This document shows positions 1 to 11,300 of a stretch of DNA of 64,000 nucleotides, in pieces. Every line of letters starts with the position of its first letter. Position 1 is the first letter of the stretch. This stretch comes from Polydactylus sextarius. Taxonomy: Eukaryota; Chordata; Actinopteri; Polynemidae. Below the pieces are notes generated by a model, which was given only the letters and a program-made list of their open reading frames with translations, made no database searches and was not told the origin of the DNA. Made by a program: the position numbers and the translations under genes. The stretch covers positions 17,948,629 through 18,012,628 of the forward strand of contig CM028910.1 of the NCBI GenBank assembly GCA_016801845.1, read 5' to 3'.

Positions 1-703
1 CTTCTCTAATTTTTAAAGCTCCGTCCTTTGTATCTTTTTTTCTTTTTTACTCTTTGTATCTTTTGAGACTCAATGATGTTTCTAATTTTCTTCTTTCCTC
101 ACACTTGCTCAATCTGTGCCACTGAGCAGTTTAATTCAGTTTTATATTTAAATTTTTTATGGCAAGTGACTTGAAACAAACAGGACACTGTGTTTTCGCA
201 CAGAGATCGTTCCACCATCTGATTCATGTTCAGGGACACAAATCGTTTTAAAAGAGGCTCGAAAGCAATTCGTTGAAGTTGTGTTTTCATTGGTTGCTAA
301 GTGCACATTTTGCTGCTGCAGGGAAGTTATCCCTTTCATAAAATAGCTATGATAGCTACTGGTGTCCACAATTCCCACAACACTCCAAAACAGCCCCTGT
401 CACTATTCTGCCATATAAAAGGCAGAATGGCTACCACAGTCACAATGTACTGCTATTTAGCAGTCTGGCAGTTTGGCAACTTTCCCTCCCTGATGTGCTT
501 ATGAGTGAAGTGTCCATGTAAATGTATTTTGCCTGAGAGTTGCATAAGTCTATGTTTGTGGATGAGTTTGACTTTGCCTGACTGTCACCTCAGCATGTTG
601 TGTAATGCAGGACTGTTGTTCTCAGCACAGACAGAATACGTGTCACTGAAAGGACAAACACCAGTGGACACTTCAAAGTGAATAAACATCAGCTTTTAAG
701 CCA

Positions 704-734
<31 letters not shown>

Positions 735-3700
735 AATAATAATTTCTAGTCAAAGTTTTGTTTCACCGCATAGCAATTACTGCATACACTTTCTGAACAA
801 AATGTTTAAGAGATGAAATAATCTTTCAATAATCTTTTTACTAAATCGTTTAGTAAAAAAAATGCATTCTTCTGTAGATTAAATTGTTAAAATTGTTTCA
901 ACAGCACCTATTTTCCTGTTTGTGTGATATTGCTGAAAATCCATTTCACACTATAAACTGCCAAAAATTCCCATATATCGATATAAAAAAGTGATAATTG
1001 AGTCGTATGAACCAGCCAGTAGCAGTATTTTGCTGACACTGATTTCACAAGGGATAAAAAAAAATATCCCAACACAGCAAGAGTTATTGGCTGAAAGCAG
1101 CAGCAGTGGAGCACCAGAACTGCTGCTTTCAGAACCAGTTAGTTTCAGTAACCTTGACCCAGTTTCCAGATTGTCACATCCTAAGCAGCCATACATCGTG
1201 GCCCGTCATACTAATGGAGACCTTATTACAGAGACGTGAGCCGAGACATTAGACGGGAGGGTGGCGGTGGAAGGGAATGAGAGAGGTGTTGATGTGGAAG
1301 AAAATGGAAACGGGAGAAGGGAGGTGAAGGAGTGATAGAGTTTGAAAACAGTTAAAGAGGAGATTGAGGTGGGAAAAGAGAGGAGAGTGTGTTTAGACAT
1401 GCCCACTGCTGCAGCACACACACACACACACACACACACAATCACAAACACACAGCATGACAAATATCACACTCTGCTAAAAGTGTTCTTTCAGATGTGA
1501 ACCGACATTATGAGATCAGATGTTTTTTATTAAGGATGGAGAACTCACAACTATGTGAAGGACCATTTCAAAATTCCTCCTGAATCTTTAAGAAAATGCC
1601 AATTGTATTTGCTCAGAACTTTGTTTTGTCTGACCAACAATCTGAAAAAACATATTCAATTTACTGTGCTCACAACTCACAATTGAGAAATTGGAACAAG
1701 ATGATGTTTAGTTTATGAACAATCAATGCACAAAATAGCATTGCTGGCAAAAAAAAATACATTAATGACAAGAGAAGAAACAATAACATCAAAGCACAAT
1801 ACAAAACAAAACCATGAGAATGCAATGATAGATATATTACCAGATGGATGTAATCGGTCATCTGAAGACGTGAGATACTGTGGGTGCAGAAAATTGGATG
1901 CAAGCATGAATCTTCTCAGTGTGGCCATTTGAGTTAATCCTCTGTCCCTTTCCTCACAAATGTACATTTCAAAACAATGAAACCTAATTCTCTACATAAA
2001 ACAACATAACATCTTGTCTCTTTGGTAAAGATCCACTTTATTTTCTTGCCTCAATAAGAGACAATAGATTAGCCCCCAGTTCCCAAGCCATCCCCCCCAG
2101 AAGGCATAGAATACACGCATTACTTAAAGCCATTTTTTTCCTTATGGGCACCAGGCTAGTAAATCACGTCAACCCTCTCCCATTTATTCGCTCTTCATTT
2201 AATTAATTCACAGCCCATCTAAATTACCATCTGTGAATCCAAGACAGAGAAATGAAATTCCACAGCTTTGGGCTTTCGCCAGCATTGGCTTCTTTTTTAG
2301 CAGACATGCTGAGGTTGTCCTGAGGTAGGCAATTAACACACTTACTGTAATTCATAAATTTCCTCTTCAACATGGCTCTGTGTTAGTTAATCATTGGTTT
2401 ACAATGACCAGTGGTTGTCGGCAATGAAGAATATTTGATCCACGTGTGGTAGCGTGCACCTATCATCCATTGTATTTTACCAAGTGAGTACCTTCTTTTC
2501 CATGTCATGATGTTCTCGTTTGTTCCTCTCTGGATTTGTTAACATAAAGCTTTGCTCTTCCTGTTTTAGAAATTTGATTTCTCCTTTTAGAAACGTAACA
2601 TAAACTGTGGTTTTTCAGCGGACAGCCGAGGGCAGCTTCATAAACTTGGCAGTAAATCAAGACAGTGGGTTTTGCAGATTGGAGTGAGTCTGTCTGGCTG
2701 CAGGACTTAAAACCCTTAATCAACCCTCTGGCCCAATGATTTTTGACAATAATTCCCTGTGAATGCTCAGCGCGCGGCTCAATCTTGCGTCTCGTGGAGT
2801 ACGATAATTTAATTTGTAGGATGTGACCTGCTGTTGTTTTCATTTTCACGCAGACAAGACTCATACATTTAGATCTCACACCGTTCATGTGTGCATGTCT
2901 AGCACCCGGCAGAGCTGTTTGTGCCCATCCCTGTACAGTGGATTAGTTCTCCCCTCCTCATCCCCCACCTCCCCCCACCCTGAGCTCTACTAGTAATCAC
3001 CAATCAGGTTCCTGTTTTCATTCGGCGAGCGACATAGTCCGACGCTGAAATCTCCAAATACACAGATCTGGCAACACAGCAAACCTGGCAGCCCATGAGG
3101 TCGTAATGCCAGTCAGTGGGGAGTCAGGCACAGTGGTGGTTGGTTGTTTGTGGATCTGTGTGAGTGTGTGTGACTGCTGACTGGTGGTATTAAGCGATAA
3201 CACTCACACCTGGTGTGTCAGTACTAGTCAGTTGAACAGATGGGAAGAGAGAGGAGAGGTTGGATCATTGCCACCAATCCAGACTGAACGGAAAATAGAA
3301 GACCGCTTTCCCTCTTTTTCTTTTTTTTTTTTATTCTTCTCTTCTTCTGTTCGTCTTAACCAAGGAATGCGTCAAATGCTGGACACACCTAAAGGTAACC
3401 AGCACTTTGGTATTTGACTTGATGTTTGTTAGAAATTTTATGCTTTAGGACAATTTAACCCCACAGTCAAAAGAAGGGCAAATGCAACTGAAAGCAGAGG
3501 TTGAAAGGGATGATGGGAACATTTTAACTTACTGAAACTCTTGAGCTACTGTTCACTTTGCACATAATTATGATAATTATTTTTTTTTCTCCACTTTAAA
3601 CACTTTGGTAAGCATGTGCTCTGCTGTTTCTCACACCTTCAGCAGATTCTGTCATTGCAGTCACACCTTTGTCAGAGTTTTGGAGCTCTAGACACCGGTA

Positions 3701-5305
3701 TGTGTTGAGCCAAAAACGGGGTCCCAAAAAAAGAGAAAAAAAAATTAAAGTGCTGCAGTAATACCCATGAGAGACCAGTGCTGCCGGTGTTAATTGCATG
3801 TGCCCCTCCTGGTGAGCTTTTAGACTGCAGTATAAGAGCTTAAGGGGTTTAGGTACGATACGTGTGCGTGCCTGGTAGAGTAAAATGTTGCTGATGAGGT
3901 GAATCATGTATCTTTAGAGCTGAGCCATGCTGCATTGTCTTTGTCTGAAGACCATGGGTTGAGGGCGGGGAGGGGGCGTGTTCCGTCAAGGTCGTTCCTG
4001 CTTCACCGCTCCGATTTTGCATAGACATATGTATGTGTGTCTGCACACGTGTGCATCTGCAAGTGAAAGTCGCTGTGTTCACAGCAAACAATGATCAATT
4101 TGACCCAGCAAATGGAAGTATTGAATTTTGAAATATGTTAAAATGGATTGCCAAACTGCCTGAGGTAGATTCTATTGCGAATGTAATATATCAAGATAAA
4201 GATATTCATTGAAATCAAGGAAAGTTTGGTTTGAATTGTATTACTCGTGATGCCATAATAATAGGTTTTATTTTTAAAAAATACTTAGGCATTTCAATTC
4301 AGTGTCATTTATTCTTAGTGCTGGCACAAAGTGGAACAAAAGGAAATGCCAGCCATGTGGTCTGAGCCATGTGGTATTTCCTCAGTAATGGCTTTTGGAG
4401 GTTACAATTGGTTATAATTCTCTAAAACAGCATAATTTAAACCATTGTAATTGTAATAATATAAGTAGGAAAACCAGCAGTTGAAAGAAAAAATAATCCT
4501 GAGGAAAATGGTTTTGTAAGATGGACTTTTTTTTTTCAGTGCTGTGTCCTCAAACAGTCTGACCTCCCACTGTATGCTGACCTGATTCATAGTTTTACAT
4601 GACCTGGCACAGCAGTGGCAAAAATCCCTCCAATATTTCTTACCTATTTAATTCAGCTTTGGCTGGTGGATCGCATGCTGTGTGATTGAGAACAGAAAAA
4701 ATAGCTGACCTCTATTTTACAAATTAGGTTAATGCCTTAATCGCTCCTCTCTACTACCACAAGTACCAATGACTTTATTTAGCATGTGGACAATTAACTT
4801 ATCTCATAGTGAAAAGCCACAATGTTGGTCACATATGGCCAACACAGAAAAATTTCACATTGTGAAGTGTCTGGTTCCTGGATGAATCAGGAAAGCCACA
4901 ATTTCATTCAAAAGAATCTGACATATTTAGGAAACTTGGCAGGACAAAAAACTGAATATATATTCCCTTTTACATTACTCCTCTGTAGTTTTAGCTATGA
5001 AGCATCTGTTTCTTGGGAGGACACCGAAATGGAGCAAGATTGGTGAATTATTTATAAGTAATAACCAATACTGATATTGGTAGGGATCACTAGAGACACC
5101 TGCTGGAGAAGTAGATACAGTGCAGTTGTATCAGGATAAGAAAGATTCTATAACAGTCAGTATTAAAGATAAAATGACAATAGGACATAAAGAGTCTTCT
5201 TCCTAACAGCGGTCATTTAACTCTTTAAAGTACCTTGGAGTCAAGCAATTGAATTCAACCCAGTTCTGTGTTTTAAATGTCCCTCATGTTTGTTTTTACC
5301 TCCAG
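1..5305 (+). other. camsap2: Intron of camsap2 (5' part of the gene lies before the window)
   Basis: No exon could be placed here. The first recognisable camsap2 exon begins at 5306, in the last part of the calponin-homology region, so the roughly 300 N-terminal residues must be encoded upstream of position 1. The stretch contains a (CA)13 repeat near 1415-1440, a short perfect hairpin at 1091-1132, T tracts (about 704-725) and a block of complex sequence at about 2040-2900 that may be a conserved non-coding element. Open frames here are short and lack matching splice sites. Intron status is inferred from the phase-0 acceptor at 5304-5305. Confidence 0.75.
1415..1440. repeat. (CA)n microsatellite
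   Basis: Thirteen CA units in the camsap2 intron. Confidence 0.95.
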
Positions 5306-8300
5306 AATAACTACCTGGTGTTCATGGCAGAGCTGTTTTGGTGGTTTGAGGTGGTGAAGCCGTCTTTTGTGAAACCAAGAACACTGGACAGCGAAGGCAC
5401 AGGCAAGTCTTTAAAGCTCTCATCTCACAATACTCATGCATAGAGTCTGATTGCATGAGCAAAAAGCTATAGCCACACGGTGTCTGTAAGTATAAGTGTA
5501 TGTTATATGACAAACACCATACGTTGCTATGCCTTGTGAAAGTACAGTGTGATAATTTGTCTCTGCTGTGTCACCTCAGAGCCCTCAACTTTGTTGAAGA
5601 ATATATCAAACATACCCATTTCTAAAGCAACTAAGAGGAGCTTCATGGAACGACCACCCAGTCCAGAGAAAGTCAGGTATGTTGGTCGAGATCATTTTGA
5701 TATTCAATGTGAAACTTGGTAACATTAATTATTTGTGATATATATGTATTTCTAAAAGCTTATCAGTTTATCTTCTTACTTTTATTTCTCTAGTTTGCCC
5801 CTTCGACCACAGCCTCGAAACTCAGGTAATTTTGTTATTTAATTTTATTATTTTTTGACATTGATGTTGTTTTTGATTTTACCTAAACTCTACTATTAGT
5901 TACTAATATTGATATCAAAATGTGATCACTTGAGGTACGGCATCCTCTGTTTTGAGTCTTACTTTGCCTCTTATTTCCTCCAGGAGAGATCAAGAGGTCA
6001 ACCTCAATGTCTTTTGTTGATGGAAACCTCGGTACTTGGCCCAAAGAGAAAAGGTCAGTAACAATTCTCATTCTCATTAAGAAAAGCGTATTGTGATATT
6101 GCCAAATCATAATGTTTCCTCAAATAACCTTTTCATATTTGTTTGGCAAAAAAGTATCTGTAGATTTGATTATGTCTTTTTGTTTTGTTTTTCTAAGGTC
6201 TGGGCCTTATGGAGTGTCATTTGACATCCCCTTTGACAAAGAGGACTCTGCTCCAAGCCCTCTTTCTTCCACACGTGGCATGGTCAGGTCTGTCAGCACC
6301 GATGACGGTTCTGGTTTCAAGGTCCACCACCTGCCTCGTGGAATGAAGCGCAACCTGTCCTTCCAACCAGTAAATGGTCAGAGCATTGGCATCGGCATTG
6401 AGGAGGAGGGATGTCCAGACAGCCTCGCTGGTATGGAGCCTGGCAGGCGAGCATATCCCAACGGACATGGGAATGTCCTAGCAACAACTCCGTCCATGGA
6501 GGAAGCCCTTCAGATTATCCACAGTCCTAGCCGGCCCCCACTTGAAGGCATCAACAACGGTTTCTTCCTGCACAGTCAGGACCATGGGGCTGGTGTTGGT
6601 GGATTAGAGCCACTGTCAGAGGTGGACTCCAAAGGACCTTTGAGCACCACAGACACCACAGAGGTGGACACGGGAATCCACATCCGAACAGAGGACATGC
6701 TGGATGAGGATTCCTCTCTGAAAGACTGCTCTGTGAACATGGAGTTGGACATTGACTCGCCGAGCCCTTGCCCGAGCAGCATGAGTAAATCCCCCTCGGG
6801 AGTAAAATTGACTAGCTTCGCAGAACAGAAGTTGAAGAAGCTCAATCCATCAGCGCCAGACTCAGGGAGGGGCAGCAGCAGTTCCCTCAAGACCACTCCT
6901 GAAGGCTCTGAGTTTGGCCTCCCATTATCTGTCTCCTGGGCCCCGACCCCCGAGCACAGCCCTATCCATCAGCAAACCACACCGACGCTCGCTGCTCAGG
7001 CGTCGCCCACAGCTGTCCAGCTTCCACCCAATGACCCTGCTCAAGTCATGGCCACAGAGATGGTACAGCTGAGGATGCGACTGGAGGAGAAACGTAAAGC
7101 AATTGAAGCACAGAAGAAGAAAGTGGAGGCTGCTTTTACGAGGCATCGACAAAAGATGGGCCACTCCGCATTTCTCAACGTAGTAAAGAGAAAAGGGGAT
7201 GGTGCTGCCAGTGGAGAAGAAGGAGGGAAAGCTGACGGAGAAGGGAAGACAGCGAGTCCCATCTTCAAATTTGGAAGGAGCAAAGCTGACACACCTGATG
7301 GGGCAGAGCAGAGCAGCACGTCCTCCTGTTGGATAAAATCACCCAGCGCTGGTGAAGAGGGTGGACAAAGTCATGCTCAGCTAACTGAGGTAGATCTCAC
7401 TGAGTATACGCGTTCTATTGAGAAGCTCAACCACTCGTTAGCCTTCCTGCAGACTGAGATGCAGCGACTGGCTCAGCAGCAGGAAGTCATCATGGCCATG
7501 AGGGAGCAACAACATCAGCAGGCATGGGTTATCTCTGCTCCACTCACAAACCCCTCACCACAGAAACACAGTCGCCCCGTCACTCGATCCTCAGGACCGT
7601 CCTCGCCCACAGACTCGCCTCGCGCCACCCATCGCTCTCCAACCAGCATCAAACGCAAATCTGCTTCCTTCCACTCACGTAATCCCCGCACGGCCCGTCC
7701 CAGCGAGCTGAAGCTGGCCCCCTACAACCGAGTCCTAACCGCCCCACAGTCCGTCGACAGCATCCCAAGGCTACGGCGATTTTCCCCCAGCCAGCCTTTG
7801 GCAAGTTCCTTCGTTTACATGGGGGAGAAACCAGTGACAGCAGCCCCAGATGGAGATAAAAACAAGGAGACTGATTCCCTCCTTTCTCCAGAGAGGGAGC
7901 ATGCCAATATTTGCATAGCCAGCTCGCCCCCCAGCTCCCCCAATTCGCAGAACAAAAGGGAGCAAACAGACGTTGATTCAAATGCCAAAATTCAGGGAAC
8001 AGAGCCTCGCAGTCAATCCAAGATCCATGACAAGGAAACTGATGACCAGAAAACCAGCGGTCAGAAATTAGCGCTAGATGTCAAACCTACCATAGAGTCA
8101 TCATTTCCTGAGGTTCTGGCCCACCCTGTGGTAGAAACCTTCACGTTGACACCTACAGAGATCCCTTCTCAGCCAGAGGTCTCAGGTCAAGCAAAGAGCA
8201 GTTTGATTGAGGTTCCTCTGTCAGTTGTGAAACCACTGGAGGACCTGACTCTTGAGGATGCTTTGGATGTGCAGCCGGATAATGCAGAAAACCTTGATGA

Positions 8301-11300
8301 GGAGCAGAAGATGTGTCGTGGCTTCTTCTTCAAGGTAGGCTGGTGTTAACTGTGATACTTTGTAGGTTCTTCTCTTTAAAACATATGGAAGGAGGCCAAA
8401 TGTGTGTGTACTGTTTAAGAGTTAGTACAGTGGCTTAGAGAGTTGAGACCATTTCTTTTTGTTTAGATGCAGTGAGATGAAATAAACACATATATATATA
8501 TATATATATATATATTGTCTGCTGGTTGGTCAATAATTAAACAGCACAGAGTAAACACACAAGCACAAGGTCACCAATTGCAATAATCCATGAAAAATTT
8601 AGCCAAGAGCATCAATCATAAAAGCCACAAACTCTGGAAAGAAAGCAGTTATACATTTGAACCTAGCACTACCATGTTTTTTTTTTTTTTTTTATAAAGA
8701 AACAGTCATGTTCCTAACATGAGATAATGAATGGTTCTATAAATATGCCAGCTGAAGACAGCGTTATCTTCCCATTTATAGGAAGATATCTTGCTAGTCG
8801 CAGTCTGGGCATCGATGTAGGTCAGAAAACTGGGGCTGTTGTGAATAATTCAGGCACAGCTGTGTCAATGTGGGGTTGGAGAAGTGTTAAATTGAATAGT
8901 GAGGGTGAATACAGGGGGATGAACAAAGGATGTTGACATGAAAAACAAATGTAGTTGAAACTGATTGTATCATATTATATAATTCTTTAGCAGCCTGATG
9001 ATAACAATAAAAAAATCCACATCATACATTTTATTTAGGTTAAAAATACAGGTAAATGTTCCTGTTTTAAAAAATCCTCCACTTTGTTGCTTTGTTGCTT
9101 TCATCCAACCTATTAATGTCTCATTTAATTACACAAAGAAGAGTTGACCTTTAACAGTAGCAGCTCAGGTTTTGGATTATCTCATTTATTATTAGTTGAG
9201 ACGAATAAAATGATTCGAGGAGTCTTGATTCTCAACATTAGGTCAATTTTCCTTAATAAACTGCAGATAAAATGGCTATAAATTATATCAAATTAAGGAA
9301 AATAACAGTCAGTTTTTGAACAGTTTTACTTCCTGCTGGCTGAGGTGACTGACTCTCTTTCATGGCTCAGGAGGATGGAAAGGCCGAGGAGAACATGGCT
9401 CAGAAGAGGGCAGCGCTGCTCGAGAAGAGGATGAGGAGGGAGAAGGAGAGTCAACAGAGGAAGATGCAGCTGGAGGCCGAGCTGGAGCAGAAGAAGGAGG
9501 AAGCTCGGTATGTTGACGCGTGGAGGACAGTCTCTCTCTAAGTCCATATGCAGAAAGAAATTTCTTGAGTAAATTATTTGTCTATACTCATCACTGCTCT
9601 AACTGTTTCTCTTCCTCTTGTCTGTCTGCTCAGGCTGAAAGCAGAGGAGGAGCGTCTCAGGAAGGAGGAGGACAAGGCCAGGAGGGAGTTCATCAAACAG
9701 GAGTATCTCAGGAGGAAGCAGCTCAAGCTGATGGAGGACATGGACACAGTCATTAAACCTCGACCAGCCGCCGGAGCCAAGCAGAGGCGGGGCCGCCCAA
9801 AGTCAATCCATCGTGACAGTATGGACTCCCCCAAAACCCCTGTCAGAGCTGCTACAGGTAACCATGGGAACAACCCCCAATCAGAGGTCAAGGTCATCCC
9901 ATCTGTCAAATCTGTGTCCTGCTGCCACCGTGCTTTGTGCCACCTGGAAATATCTCATAGAAAGATATGTTTTAATCCGTCCATGACGTATCCTCAAATA
10001 GATTCTTTATGTTTTATGTAGTAAATAGAAAAAAGATGTGTATCTAAATTGTTTTCAAATACATGAACTCTAATATTGTGCAGGAAATTTAACATTTCGC
10101 CGAACGAGCCGAAAGAGCAATGCAGCACTGACGTTTAAGGTGACAGAGAATCAAAAACCGTTTTTACCACGTCTTTGTTGAAGAACGGTCGTCCACCCAC
10201 ATTCAGGAACATGTGAAAAGTGTTAGAAATACTGAACATCTCCTTTTCATAGAAATTACTCTTTTAGAAATGTCTGCTAGAAAATGGGTCAATTTTAAAA
10301 ACAGTTATTTGTGACGTAAAATCTATCAAAAGGCAAATAGCTGTAAAAAGACAGCCTGTTCGTGTTCCTAAACCGGCAAAGTTACATTCATTTGAGTGGC
10401 AGTGAAGGCAGCCAATCAGTGTCAAGTGCTTGCATTTCATAATGAGGTTGCCAGTTAAGCCAGAAAAGATGCCAAATAGGTGGAAAACCACGTTTAAAAT
10501 CCCCACCCTAAAATAGCTTTTTGAGAGAGGTTTTTAGGAAGCTTCTGAGGCGTTACAGATCCAACCAACATTATATTGTGTATATGTCACATCACAGAAC
10601 AATGATCAAAACCCTGTTCAACCATTCTCTGTCACCTTTAATTAAATCATTACATGTTTTGCGATCATATCAGTTTGTGTTGTGTACTTTGTGGATGTTG
10701 TTGAACAGTGTTGAGTTCATTATATTCACAGTCCTACGTTGCTGCATTGCTCTGTAAAAGGGTGAGCACAAAACGCAGCAAATGAGTCTGGTGTCACCGT
10801 CATTCGTGGTGTTGGTGTAATCGTGTCGTGTTGTGCCACATCTCATTGTCTCACATCCAGGTTCACGCCAACGTGTCTTTTCAGTCTCCAGCTTGTCCCT
10901 GGCTTCCCTCAACCTGGGAGACAGTGACAGCGTTCACTCGGAGAAGAGAACACCAAGGTGAGAAGTTTCTTTTAATATACTAAACCTCCTAAGTGCTGGT
11001 ATAACATGTCAAATAGACCAAGTCAGTCTGAAGTCAAAGTGTGATGATTGTAGGAATTTATTCACAAAATTTCCAGCTTTGTGGTCTTATGTTTAGGGAT
11101 ATAGCAGTGGGATATGTTTTATAATGATCATGATCGGTGTGTGCATTCATACCAGTTTTTTTGTTTTTGTAGAGCACAGGCTGTGTTATTATTGAGAATA
11201 ATCTTTTAAATCTTGCTTTAAGGAAGACAATCACTAGACTGCCATTAATTGCCCACTGACAGCTGACTGATAATTAAATGTTGCTATTTTTTTAAGTCAT

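Noticed and set aside
2505..2888. 127-codon open frame on the minus strand in the camsap2 intron
   Set aside because: No domain pattern, no splice sites, and mixed composition; more likely chance within a complex, perhaps conserved, non-coding block.
3369..3394. ATG-containing segment followed by GTAACC, a possible alternative first exon of camsap2
   Set aside because: It would end in phase 1, but the exon at 5306 starts in phase 0; no promoter signal supports it.
10084..10139. Possible extra camsap2 exon: CAG acceptor, 56 open bases, GTGACA donor
   Set aside because: It enters in the right phase but leaves in phase 0, while the next exon needs phase 1, so inclusion would break the frame before the CKK domain.
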